Below are positions 45,243-58,800 of a stretch of DNA of 64,000 nucleotides, piece by piece. The notes under the pieces were generated by a model. That model saw only the letters and a program-made list of their open reading frames with translations. It did not search any database and was not told the origin of the DNA. This DNA comes from Campanula takesimana (Eukaryota; Streptophyta; Magnoliopsida; Asterales; Campanulaceae), in NCBI GenBank assembly GCA_026119855.1, contig JAOWBW010000049.1, positions 248,001 to 312,000 of the forward strand, in the 5' to 3' direction. Within the stretch, counting starts at the first letter, position 1. Every line of letters starts with the position of its first letter. The translations under genes and the position numbers were made by a program.

Positions 45243-48200
45243 TCAACACGTGTCGTGATCAGCCTGAATGTGGTTGCTTGATGGTTTCCCGAGCTGTAAA
45301 CAGTTTATTGGTGGCACTGGAGGAGTGTACAACTCTCCAAAAGTCTGCCAGCAGAACGGATCATACATGTGGTAGCGTTCTTGCACCGGCTTTAGCTCTA
45401 TACCGTTCAATGTTACATCCGTGCATGGTTGGCTGTCGCTACATGCAAAATGCACGGGTTTTACAGTGTATGTTCCTCTTATCCTTTCGTAGCTGATTCC
45501 CGATAGAGCCACTGCTGATGTTTGGTTCTTGCACGTGCTTTTATCGCAGTAGAATTGGTCAATTACTACCGGAAGTTGGACTTCAAATACTTGAATATTG
45601 GAAAATAGTACTCCTTGCACGGACCCGTATCCACCCTGCCCAAGGTGACATTTTCAATTGAGTGAAAAGTTTCTGATATGCATCAGGGATTAGAGAAGTA
45701 CATACTCCATCTGTCCCAAATTGAATGACCATTTTTATTCCAAAATGAATGACCTTTTGAAACTTTTACATCAAAAAACTCTGTCCCTAAATGACTTTTT
45801 TCGAAGAAAAAAAAAAGAGTTCATTATATTTTTGCAAAACTAAAATTTTGTAAGTGAATAATAGCAAGAATTTTTTTGATTTTTTTCTATTAAAAATCAA
45901 CATTTTCAAAATGACCCTTAAATCCTAAATGGTCATTCATTTTGGGACGGATGGAGTACAATTTTTCAATCGACTAGATTGTTTTTGCTTAACTCGAAAA
46001 ATTCGACAACTCAAGTAGGGTGAACAGAATAGTATTGTACCTGCCATGTCTTTATCCGAACACCATTCATAGTGTTATGCATGACAACGTCTTTAACAGT
46101 GATGTTCGAGACACATGCCTTTGTATTGTATCTTCCTAAGCTTCCAATGCTTATTCCGTGACCTGGCCCACAATTGACATTGTGTACATACACATTGGTG
46201 CATCCGGTTTGTATAGAAATGCAATCATCCCCTGCATAAAAATTGAACATTTGTTTAGAATCTTTTAATTTTTTAACTCAAAACGCTTATTTTGATTGTT
46301 GTTTCTATCTAACAACCAACTAATCTGGGTTGGCTCTTAAGCATAAGAAATTGGCAAACAGTTATTGTAGTTTTTAAAAAAGACAAAATAGAAATTGTTG
46401 GATGTTAGTAGATATGCCAAAAAGAAATCTGTCTTTGGTCTGTAGGGTTCTAAAACCTAATCTTCATTGGACCGGTCTTCAATGATTGTGCTCGCAACAC
46501 GTGTCCGTCAACACGGGCTATATGACTTTGTGGTGTTCAGGCTTTGTGTCAGAGATGAACAAGATTAGTTCATATCAGAATAACTTTGTGGCATGTTACC
46601 TATCAGGCTCACTCTGTTCCTTATTCTTGTAATGACTTGAAAAGATAATGAGGAGTATCCCAATCTAAAAAGTAAGGTTTTTTCTTAAAGGACGAACTTG
46701 CCGCTATGGTGCTACGTACTAAGGTGAAATGACCATATTACCCCTAGAGAGAAAATTGAATTACCGCATGCAAGGTCAGTAGTGTGGATGAGCACGTCCT
46801 TAGAGTTCTGCAAGTGAATTCCATCTGTGTTGGGGCTATCAGCAGGGGATGAAACGTTCATATTGTGTACGGAGACTCCCATGCAGTTGTCAAACTTGAG
46901 GTGGCACTGAGGGCTGTTTTGAATCGTAATTCCAGTGACTGTCACGTTAAAACTTCCATAGAACCTTAAAGCCTGCGTATGAGCAACAAATTAACGTGTT
47001 ATATGGTTAGCTAGTTAAGAAGGAACATTTTTGTACTGAACTTGTTGTATACAGAATTTTCATCTAGAATGATGTTGACAGAGATCACGAGGTCCTAATA
47101 GTCAGAAATTTGGACCTCAAAGATAAGATATTTGTTTACAAGGGATATCCACAACATTATGTATAAAGTTTATGTGAGAAATGCATATTGGATATATAAG
47201 TCTTTTTATCGATGTCCTTACCGTGGGCTTTATGCTTGGCATCTTTCCTCCAAGTGAGCTGCTTATCTGTGCCACAAACGGTCATATATGTAAGACACAA
47301 ATGAATTAAAAGTTTGATCACTTGCAAGAACAAGTAAAAGTCTTAGAATTTTTCTCACAAAATCCTAGGTGAACATACTGATCGGCTATATAGTTTGTGG
47401 GGTTTGACCATTAAGTGAAAATAATTACCGGTGTATGTGGGTTTTCTTTCTCAGTATTGTTGAATGGGGCGATAAGTTTCAACTCATCATCTAGAGGATC
47501 ATCCAATGTCGAGGCTTGCCACCAAATTGATCCCCTACCATCGAGGATGCCTTTCCCCTGAATTGTGATTCCAACTAATTTCGTAAATAGAAGCCACTGA
47601 TACAGTCCTGATCCCCATTTGTTGAAACTTGTTGGCGCGATTATAGTACCATCAAGCTACATTAGAAAGATGTACGTCTCAAGATTAAGTTAAATTTTTG
47701 CATTGATTATGTTGTAAAAATTGTTTTCTTTATTCAAGCAATTTTTTTTGTTTATCATAATTACCTGAAAAACAATATTATGTTGGCAATAAGGACCAGA
47801 AAATGAAACCGGTCCCACGAGGAACTGGTAATTTGACGGCACAAGTATTTCTGATGCCTCCACCTTACAAGCTGCTGCCCAGGCAGCTTCGAATGCCTGT
47901 GTCACAAAATTCAAAAGATACATTATTAGTCATTTTTACTCACCATTGCTTGTAAAGAGTTTGTTTGTTTTTTAATTATTTTTGGGGTTAATTTTACTTG
48001 TCTTCACAAAAGTATAAAAATTGAATTCCGTATAAATTTTTATTACCTATAATAGGAAAAAATGTATGCTGAATACTGATTTCAATATACTTCCTCCATT
48101 CCTCTCGAAATTGGATTGTGGTAAACTTGATTATACTTTGACCAAGTAATTTAAATAATAATAAAAAACTATCCTAATGTAAATCTAAAAATCGTTATTG

Positions 48201-49648
48201 TATTACTAATAGTGATACAATAACAATTATAAATTTTTATTTCAATCATTATTTTTTCTTCAAATTACTTAATCAAATTATTATAATCAAGCTTATCAAA
48301 ATTCTATTTCGAGCGGGAGAGAGGGAGTATAAAGTAATCTTTAAATGAGATGGGTGGACTACTATTTTTTTTTCCAGCTTTGAAGTCTGATATAAATTTG
48401 CATCATACAATTGTTACTTTGGACAGAACTGTGTGTTGGAACCTAAACCAACTGCCTTAACAGAATCATTTGAGTGGTCCCTTTTGATTTTGTTGGCCAT
48501 TCTGTTGTCTTTCACTATCTTTACTTTATGCACATTGTCTTTTGAGCAATACTAAACTCACAAAATAAAAGTCGCAAAGTTTTGGCCACAAACACAGTTG
48601 GCAACCATTGATTGTATGTTGTGATTGTGGACCGCCCGGCTCATTAAATAAATATCCAATCAATGATTGCTAACTGTGTTTGTGACCAAAATTTTGTGAG
48701 CTTCTTTCGTTTCCCTAACATTGCTGGTCTTTCACCACGTTGAATGCAGTTTTAATTCATCATTTTTTCCTTATCTTGGCTGACGATATTGCAATATTAC
48801 CTACTTTTTTGTGTTTGCAGCTTGATCAAGAAATTACAGTGATCTCAATTACGTTAATGCTAAGCAGTTCAGGTAAGTCCGTAAATTCTAAGCAGTTCAG
48901 GTAAGTATTACAGTGATCTCTTGAACTTATGACCAATTTAATTCAATTTTGAGATGATGAACTAATAGTAGTTTTAAGTAATGCTAGAGGCAAAAATAAC
49001 TGGCAAAAATTTGACGACAAAATCACTACCAGCAGTTGTTGATTGGTTGTTTTGCTTATATGTGGTGTAACCTATAAATTATTAATCAAAAACTGCTAGC
49101 AAAGATTTCGTGAGCAGAGTTATTTTATGCCTTATAGCATTACTCAATAGCTTTGCCGGTCTTTCAAATATAAACGGGCTGAACATGAGAATGTGTGCAT
49201 GATGTTTACTTCCTGCGAGTGGAATTTCTGACTGCATTTTTATGAAGACATTGAGTCAGTTTATAGAACATAAAACAGAGAATGTATTATTTGTTACCTT
49301 TGTATCATCAGTAATTCCATCTCCTTTGGCCCCATAATCTAGCACATTATAAGTTGAAGCGATACTAGTTGCTGGTGCTGCGGGGGCTTTATCTTTTGGT
49401 TCAGGTGCCGGAGGAAGCACCGGAGGTTCTAATTTTGGAGACGGGGACGGAGCTTTCTGTTTTGACTTTCCGCCATTTTTGTGGTGTTGACTTCCACTAT
49501 GATTCTTTCCTTTCTTCTTGTACAGAGCACTACTCTGCCTCCAATGCTTTCCCCTTCTTGCATTGCAAGTTTCCGTACTTGAAGACCATACTAGAAAAGC
49601 AATGACCAATGCCAATGTGATTCCTCTGAAATTGATCAAACCACTCAT
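45243..49648 (-). CDS. polygalacturonase (glycoside hydrolase family 28), 7 exons
   Basis: A secreted pectin-degrading hydrolase of the cell wall. Exons on the minus strand: 49648-49298, 47896-47765, 47656-47429, 47266-47222, 46972-46765, 46231-46041 and 45635-45243, giving 515 residues. A signal peptide (about 1-30) is followed by a basic, then proline/alanine-rich stretch up to residue 97. The parallel beta-helix domain follows, opening with YNVLDYGAKGDG. All four family motifs are present: SPNTDG (D302), GDDC (D323, D324), GHGISIGSLG (H346) and RIK (380-382). Most family members are 380-470 residues, and the extra length is the N-terminal linker. Intron 1 (about 1.4 kb) holds three MITEs and intron 6 one. 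Endo or exo mode is not resolved. Confidence 0.95.
45703..45958. mobile_element. Stowaway-like MITE in polygalacturonase intron 6
   Basis: Ends TACTCCATCTGTCCCAAATT and TTTTGGGACGGATGGAGTA. Sub-terminal GAATGACCATTTTTATTCC is mirrored by AATGGTCATTCATTTTGG. Confidence 0.85.
48088..48329. mobile_element. Stowaway-like MITE in polygalacturonase intron 1
   Basis: Ends TACTTCCTCCATTCCTCTCG and CGAGCGGGAGAGAGGGAGTA. The arms continue with GTAAACTTGATTATACTTTG and its inverse. Confidence 0.8.
48549..48724. mobile_element. AGCAATRYTA-end MITE in polygalacturonase intron 1
   Basis: Left end AGCAATACTAAACTCACAAA. The right end, read inward, starts AGCAATGTTAGGGAAACG. Both have GGCCACAAACACAGTTGGCA-like arms. 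Confidence 0.75.
48981..49146. mobile_element. AGTAATGCTA-end MITE in polygalacturonase intron 1
   Basis: Left end AGTAATGCTAGAGGCAAAAA, right end read inward AGTAATGCTATAAGGCATAA, both followed by ATAACT. Same family as 48549-48724. The two sit 250 bp apart. Confidence 0.75.
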
Positions 49649-49734
49649 TGTTCTTTAAGAGGTGCAGTGTGTGTGTGTGTGTGTGATTGGAGAGTTGGGT
49701 TTTGAAGATGGCTAGAAGAAAGGCTATTTGTGTT

Positions 49735-49744
49735 GTTTAAATAC
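49735..49744 (-). promoter_or_regulatory. TATA box of the polygalacturonase gene
   Basis: Minus-strand GTATTTAAAC about 90 bp before the start codon, the only A/T box at a suitable distance. A (GT)n tract follows in the leader (49667-49684). Confidence 0.5.
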
Positions 49745-51013
<1,269 letters not shown>

Positions 51014-51274
51014 ACTCCATCCGTTTCACCTCACTTGTCACCTAAGAGGTGGATTGTGGATACAATAACTAAGGGAAAAAAAATAAAATAAGGAAAATGT
51101 GTGGTAGAAAATGAAGAAAGAGAATGCGTGAGTTAAATAGTAGTGTTGGTTGAATAAATTGAGTGGTGGAAAATGAAGAGAGAGAATGAGTGGTGGGGTA
51201 GAGTGAATATAAAATCATAAAAAAGTATGCTATTCTAGGAAGTGTCAAGTGAGCTGAGACGGACGGAGAGAGTA
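51014..51274. mobile_element. Stowaway-like MITE
   Basis: Ends TACTCCATCCGTTTCACCTC and GAGACGGACGGAGAGAGTA, with CACTTGTCACCTAAGAGGTG mirrored by GGAAGTGTCAAGTGAGC. Confidence 0.8.
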
Positions 51275-51334
51275 TTATATATGTGTGTGAACAGTGTGTG
51301 TATATAGACACACACACCCACTCTCCAACTCACA

Positions 51335-51576
51335 AAAAGATGCACTTTTGTTTTAGGCACAAAAATTAAGAAAACGTGTAAGTACTGTAAGTTTTGTGAG
51401 TATGAAAAAGTGAAGTAGAAAATAGAAGGTGGAATAGGGAATAGTAAGTGGATAAGTGGGTCACATTGAATAAAATAGTATTTTAAAGTTTTCATTTTGA
51501 GGAAAGTGCTTTTTTTAATGGGACACTCTTTTACTTTTAAGTAAAGAGTGCATCTTCGGTGGGACGGAGGGAGTAT
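51335..51576. mobile_element. Stowaway-like MITE, left terminus lost
   Basis: The right end GTGGGACGGAGGGAGTA is intact. AAGATGCACTTTTGTTTTAG at the left is the inverse of AAAGAGTGCATCTTC at the right. The terminal CTCCCTCC at the left is missing. Confidence 0.65.
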
Positions 51577-51611
51577 ATGTATGTATATATGTATGCGTGT
51601 ATATATATATA

Positions 51612-51853
51612 TACTACCTCCGTTTCACGTCACTTGAGACTTTTGGTCAACTTAATATCGTTTTGACGAAGACTTTATAGAAAATTTGATGATCTTAATA
51701 AAAATTTAAAAAATGTGATTGAGAGTGTTTTTTTATGGTGAATCATTTTATAATTTTTAAATTTTTATTAGGATCATAAAATTTTCTATAAAGTCTTTGT
51801 CAAAACGATATTAAGTTGACCAAAAGTCTCAAGTGACGTGAAACGGGGGAGTA
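51612..51853. mobile_element. near-perfect palindromic Stowaway-like MITE
   Basis: Ends TACTACCTCCGTTTCACGTC and GACGTGAAACGGGGGAGTA. The arms continue as ACTTGAGACTTTTGGTCAAC then TTAATATCGTTTTGACGAAG, and their inverse, for about 90 bp each with few mismatches. One of the best-preserved hairpins here. Confidence 0.92.
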
Positions 51854-51902
51854 TATATATGTATGTATATATACATTTTATGTGTGTATATGTATATATA
51901 TA

Positions 51903-52457
51903 TACTCCCTCTGCCTCAGAAATTGTCTCATTTTCACTTTTTATGGTCAACATAAATGAAATTTGACCAAACTTTGATGTCGATCTAATCATTTTAGTTT
52001 ACTTCTAAAATTGTACTCCTTCCGTCCTAGAGTATAAGTCCACCCTTCCATTTGCATGGAGATTAAGAAATGGTGGAAGTGATGTAAGTGCTGTGAATAT
52101 AAAAGTAAAGTAAGAGATAATGAGTGGGAGAGGATAGTAACTTGATTGGCTTTGTGAGTATAAAGGTAAAGTAGGAGGGAGAATGAGTGGAAGGAATAGT
52201 AAAGATTCTTTGTCATTTTTGGAACTGGACATATACTATGAGACGGACTAAAAAGGAAATGTGGACCTATATTTGGAGGCGGCGGGAGTAATTGACAAAT
52301 TATTAAGTAACGTATCAATACAATTTAAAGTTTGAATGTGATCATTAGATTAACATTAGTGTTTGATCAAAAGATTAACATTAGTGTTTGATCAAAGTTT
52401 ATTTATTTTGATCATAAAAAAGTCAAAATAGGACAATATTGAGAGAGAGAGAGAGTA
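51903..52457. mobile_element. Stowaway-like MITE with nested Stowaway
   Basis: Outer ends TACTCCCTCTGCCTCAGAAA and GGACAATATTGAGAGAGAG before GTA. The nested element at 52014-52290 has ends TACTCCTTCCGTCCTAGAGT and TTGGAGGCGGCGGGAGTA. Confidence 0.7.
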
Positions 52458-53139
52458 TATATGTTAATATAGTGGGAGCGGGGGTAGAGTAACAGAAACT
52501 TAACCTACCAGGATTCTGAGCATATTTGCAGATGAAAAATAAATGTCACAGGCAGCATAAAATTCCTTGAAAATGATGGGTAAAAAACCGCCCCTAGTTT
52601 TTCCACACATTCAAGGAAAGTTTGTGGGTTCTTGCTTCTTTTTGATTGGAGGGTGAATGCCCAATCATTATGTTGGAATTCTTATATAAACATGTACTAC
52701 TAGATTATGAATAAATTAAATACTAGTAAAACATCAAAATAATTATTGAGGTAACTCTAATCGGAGCCATTGGATGGATCGGGGTGGAGCTAACTCCTCG
52801 GTGGAGCGGTTTGAAATCCCAAAAGCAGTGTGAGTCGTGAAATTTAACCTGTTGTTGATCCCGCGAGTCTATAACAGTTTGCTTGGACGACTTACGTCTG
52901 CATATTGATAAAATTGCACCAAGATTGCACCTCATATGCTCAAACAAACACTGAGTAATACTTCCACCGTCTCATGATACATGTTGCACTTTTCTTTTTT
53001 ATTAGTATCAAAATAAATGTTGTATTTCTATACAAGGAAAGAGACTTGGTGCAATTTTGTCATTGTACAACTATGTACTAACCAGTAGTAAAGAACATTT
53101 CAAGTCAGATTGGAGACAATTATTTTGGAACAAAAGAGG

Positions 53140-53621
53140 TACTCCCTCCGTCCTATATTTATAGCTACTTATTTCCATTTTGGGCGTCCCATACTTATTG
53201 CTACTTACCCAAAATGTTCATTTTTCTCTCTTATCCACTCACAACAATTATCTACTAACTTATTTTCTTTCTCTTACCCACTCATGATACTTACTTTTCC
53301 AACATACTCCCTCCGTCCCAGCAGAAGTGTCACCAACTTTTGGAACACGGAGATTAAGAAAAGGTTGTAGATGTGTGGTAAAAAATGAAGAGAGAAAATG
53401 AGTGGGGTAAATAGTAGTGTTGTTTGAATAGAAAGAGTGGTGGAAAATGAAGAGAGAGAATGAGTGGGATTAAATAGTAGAGTTGGTTGAATATAAAAGT
53501 ATTAAAAGTTTGCCATTTTGGGTAGTGACACTTGTGCTGGGACGGACCAAAAGGGAAATAAGTGACACTTCTACTGGGACGGAGGGAGTATATTCTTAAT
53601 CCCCGTGGGACGGAGGGAGTA
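53140..53621. mobile_element. Stowaway-like MITE with nested Stowaway
   Basis: Outer ends TACTCCCTCCGTCCTATATT and CCGTGGGACGGAGGGAGTA. The nested element at 53305-53590 has ends TACTCCCTCCGTCCCAGCAG and TGGGACGGAGGGAGTA with CAGAAGTGTCACC mirrored by AGTGACACTTCTACTGG. Confidence 0.85.
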
Positions 53622-55851
53622 TTAGATTGGTGTTTTATTCTCCTAATCATGATAAATTGTCTCTCTCTTTCTCTCTATCTCACAGATTGACACGCATACA
53701 CACACACAGTGGCACACAATATATATATATATATATATAATACTATGATGATGCAGAAATTGAGGGGAGAGGCGTCGTCGTTTAGTGGATGCTCGTGAAG
53801 TTTGGTCCCCTTCTCGTGATCTTGCACACACGGGGTTGATATTAGATTGGAATTTAAACACTTTGTTTTCGTTTCCCTTTTGTTTTGATTTAAGACTTGA
53901 CAGTCCTCCAAACTCAATAATGCAATCTATGATTGTCTCTTGTCACACATCCCCATATGTATAAGTATATGCACCTTGTACTTCATTTCACTCCCAATCC
54001 AATCCACACACACACACACATAACTTTCTGTGAATTGTTTTTGCCTAAATTGATATGTGGGTACCCACCTTCAACTTTTAGACTTTCTCGTTCGATTTGG
54101 GGACATGTGAGTCAGTCTTAAGGCAGTGCGGTCTGTTTCAGTTTATTGAATTTATTCATTAAATGTATGATTGTCTTTTCGTCCACCATTTCCATCAGCA
54201 ACAAGAGTCAACCACAACCGTTTGATGTATGTAGTCCTCTAAGGCGTCAACCTCAGCGAGGGTCATCCACTTGAATACCAAACAAAGATTATAATATTTT
54301 AATAAGTGTATATTTTTAGGCCGTCTCACAATAAATCTTCCATTTCTAAGCATATATTAATACTTTTGCATCATTTGATAGTTGTATAAAAATTGTAAAA
54401 ACAAAAAAAGAAATTGTCTTTATAATAAAAATTATTTGACAAATCAAATGCAACCTTGTTATTTATGGGGTGTAGAGATTTTTTCCCCAATCACTAACAC
54501 GGCAAAGGTAACACTAGTGAAACTAGTCACAAAAAATAATGGGGTTATTAACGAAAAAAAACTATCTCTTCCGTATATGAGTAAGAGTCTTACCCTTATT
54601 TTGCGGCATATTAAAGAAAAATAAAAAAAAAACAATAAAAAGGTAAATTTTCAAGTGGATTGAGTATATAATGGTACAAAACACTATTCATAATTTAAGT
54701 GAGTAAAAGTAACTTAGTAAAGTAATTGTTTTTTTTTTTTAATTATACAAGCATTAGAAGAACAAAATTGTCAACAATATTATCCATCATGTGCCATTCA
54801 AAAGTGAAAATCTTCTTCTGAGACGTACTGATAAAGAAAGCATGACTCTTCTGGATTAATACCTTTTCCTTTTTGAATGACCGCTGATTTATTAAGAAGT
54901 TACTCTCACCGTACTGATGACGTAGCACGCTTCACTTTTTGACCCTCTCACCGTACTGATGATCTTGCACGCTTCACTTTTTGACCCTACACTAAGTTAA
55001 GTGGATTGAGGATATAATATTTGAAATGCAGTTTAGAATTCAATTAGGTTAATATTAGGCTATGTACATGATCAAGCCAAAATTGTTGATCAAGTAGGCC
55101 GAATCAATGGATCAGATATCTGGAGAGATATGTGTAGCTTACAAGCAAACAACCGACTCGCCGGAGAGTCTCTGGTTAAGACACTTGAGTATGAAAATAA
55201 GTATCTAGAGATGATTAAAACCAGAGCTCTAATGCGTGAATAAAGTAAGAGTGCATAGATGTGAAATTGTGAAGGTTTGACCTCTATTTATGCATTATGT
55301 CGAATTGTTCTCCGAGCATGAGATCGAATAGTTAAGTATGTAGTTGAGTCTGTTGAGAATTGTGATTCCTTCTCATATCGGTTCTCTTAGTCGGTTGGGA
55401 GTCATCCCTATATATGACTCCTTGAATGATCTTGATTTCTTAGTAGAGAGATTCTCTGGGAGAGTAGCCCGGACGTACTATGCTCTCGTCGAGCGTGAAC
55501 CCTGACCGACACATGAGCTCAATAGTCGTCACTACTTGTCCTTAGTTGATTACTCTTTGTATCCCTTTTTATGTAATATGCTAGTTATTTTTTTTTATGA
55601 ATTTATGTAATAGATTAGTTATTTTTGATAAATTTCAGGTTCAGTAATAGACTCGGTTGGGCTTGTGACAAAATGATAATTCCTTTTTGTGAAGTAGAGG
55701 GTCATAAAAGTAAAATAGTGAGCGGGCTTCGCAACCCAAACGCCGAAACTGGGCATAAATTCTAGGGTTTATCAATCAAATTCACTGGTTCAATTGTTGG
55801 AGCACCGCACACAGACAGAGGAGGAAAATTTGGTAGGAATTAAAAGAGAAT
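53622..55851. other. spacer upstream of TIM13
   Basis: No gene. Simple repeats occur at 53697-53740 (CA and TA) and 54004-54018. The stretch 55060-55560 is less AT-rich, with CTCGCCGGAGAGTCTCTGG and CTTAGTCGGTTGGGAGTCAT, and looks like a piece of an unidentified transposon, without visible ends. Confidence 0.4.
54904..54989. repeat. 43-bp tandem duplication
   Basis: CTCTCACCGTACTGATGA followed by GCACGCTTCACTTTTTGACC occurs twice head to tail, with two or three differences. Confidence 0.85.
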
Positions 55852-58800
55852 ATGGATTCATTTTCTTCACCGTCTAGCGGATCGCCGCAGCTATCACCCG
55901 ATGATTTCATGAGTCAACTCAAAACTCAGCTCGCTCAAGCTTACGCCGAGGAATTTCTCGAGGTATATTCCGAATCTTTGATTTCATACATAATTGTATT
56001 GTTTTGTGTAATAATCTCATGTCTTTTCTTGTTTGCTATTTGCTCATGTTAGTTAATTGCGAGATCCTAATCTTGGCCATTACATAAGGAATGTAGGGGG
56101 CTAGGGTTTTTCGCATTGATTGAAATTTTAATGTAATGAAGCTCAGTTTTTCATTACTAACATTAGGTAGTTGAATTAATACCTGTGGTTGTTAGTATGT
56201 GTTATATGGAATATATTTATTCCTGTTTAAAATAAAAGGCCATCCCAACATCAATTTAAGTTTTTGATGTATTCTGCACTTCCATTGTTATATATAACAC
56301 GAATGGAAATAGTATTCACGTAGTATTTGCTACTAAAATTGCAAATTTGGCCTCATACTTGAAAGGAACACTCAGTTTGGATGGAGGGGGTAAAAGAAAG
56401 TTTGATTTTTACCGTCTATATTTTTTCCGGATTGAGGAAATATATTGTTGAGTCCTGACTTATGAATGCGATTTCTTTTGTGCCATTTTATTTTTCCTTC
56501 CTCATCAACATCATCTTGATGGCATCAGTGTGATCATACTTGTACACATATGGAAGTGTTCAAGTTGGCCTATACTACATAGATGACTGAGTAGGTCTGA
56601 AAGCCTTTGCATCATACTACCAATATTTCCAATTCCTACATTATGGCCCTGATCATTCTGCGATGACTGGAGTAGTGAATGCTCGTCAGCGCCAAGGCTA
56701 GGTGAAGGCTTAGGGCCTGTTTGGTAACCCAACTAAGCTCTTAATTTGGAACACTTAAAGAGATTAAAAAATTAAGCTTGTTTGGTAAGGAAAATTTCAA
56801 TCACTTAAATTGTTAAGATTATCTTAAAACAAGCTATTAATTTTAAGCTAGTATGGCAAGTCTTAACAAGATAAGAGGAGGTAAGATAAAAAAAGGGAAT
56901 GGGTTTCAAACCCACTCATCAACATTTTTGTTTATTTAATGTTACTTTCTTTTGTTGAAATATTTTATTTTTTCAAACAGATTAAATATGATATAATTAA
57001 AATGAAATTATTTTTATATTATTAATTTTGATAATATTTTACTTGAGTATCATAATTGAATTTTATCAACAAAAAAAAATTGTCAAATTTTAGTAAAATT
57101 GATCAAAATAGCGAAGGTAATGTGGGACAAATGAAAATACCAATAAAAAACTGTTCAAATATTATTATTATCGGTTCAAATAAAAGATAATTTGATAAAT
57201 AATATTTTTAAACTATAATTATTTATTTTTAAAAATACGACTATTTTTATTTGAGGATAAACAAACAGAATAATCAAATGAAAGAGATGAGACTAATTTT
57301 TGAGTGTTTGTTTACAATTTTAATTAAATTCTGATGTATGTAGTTTGTCAGTACCAAACAAATTGAAGTCTTACAAAATTCAACAACTTAATGATTTCAG
57401 CTCTACTTTCTCAGCTCTACATTTTCAGAGCTTAATTTTCAGCTTTACCAAACAAGCCCTTAGGGGATCACTCAACTCCCTTAATTTTTTTAACTTTTTT
57501 TCTTAGTTCCTATAAAAAAAAAAAGGTATATTAAAATACTTCGTCTGTCCCAAAATGATCGTCTTGTTTAACTTTTCAAACATTTTAAGGCTACATTTTA
57601 AGTTTTGGAAATTTAGTGATTTTGAAGCCTTAGTTTTGGAAATAGGACTAACTTTGTGGGACAATCAAAAAGGGGAAATGGGGCTATCATTTTGGGACGG
57701 AGGGAGCATAGTTGTCAAAGGCGAAAGGCGAGAGGCGGGCGGCAAAAAGGCGAGCAAGGAGGAAAATATAACTAAAAATTAATAAAAAATAGAAAATATA
57801 TATCTATATACATGCAACACATAAACAAAGCATAACACGTGTTATGAACAAGAATACAACATTAAATAAGTATCACAATTCCACACATAATAGTATCCTA
57901 ACATAGTTCAAACTTCAAAAGTAAGAATTCTAAACTTGAGCCCGTAATTATTATCGAGTAAAGAAATCAAGCTCTAAAGTCATGCAAAGTAAATGAAAAT
58001 CTGAAAAACAGGGGAAAAGAAAAGAAAAGATAAAAAATGTAAAAAGGCAAGAGGCGAGAGGCGGGCGGAAAAAAGGCGAGCAAGGCAACCGCCTCGTGAA
58101 GAAATGCGTACATCCGCCTGTCTGGCTACAAAAAGGCGACCGACCCCTCAAGGCGCCAAAAAAAGCGAGGCGGGCGGTCGCCTTTGACAACTATGGGAGG
58201 GAGCACTAATTTTGTCAATTTCGACACCCTTTACTTGTGGTATATATATGAATATATACTCCCTCCGTCCCGGCACAAGTGACACCAACTTTCGGGACAG
58301 GGAGATTAAGAAAAGGTAGTATATGTGTGGCAGAAAACGAAGAGAGAGAATGAGTTGAGTAAATAATAGTGTTGGTTGAATAAACTGAGTGGTGGAAACT
58401 GAAGAGAGAGAATGAGTGGTGTTAAATGGTGGGGTTTGTTGAATATAAATATATTAAAACATTTCCATTTTGGGCGGTGTCACTTGTGCTGGGACGGAGG
58501 GAGTATATATGAAAAAGTAAACTTTTATTCTCTAGCTTCACCACTGTTTCTCGTCTTGACAAAATTGGTCTTTCTTTATAACTTGCTCATATGGATATAT
58601 ATGAAAAAGTAAACTTTTATTCTCTAGCTTCACCATTGTTTCTCGTCTTGACAAAATTGGTCTTTCTTTATAACTTGCTCATATGGAAGACATTTGCTAG
58701 CACATTGCTATAGATAGCATGATTAGGCACAAAAGAACAGTCATACGGCAAATTGCATGTCTTTGGATTTTTTCGAACCTTGCACAATCCCCTACTCAAG

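Noticed and set aside
55060..55560. Possible LTR or transposon gene fragment
   Set aside because: Composition differs from the flanks, but no ends, target duplication or coding homology could be shown.
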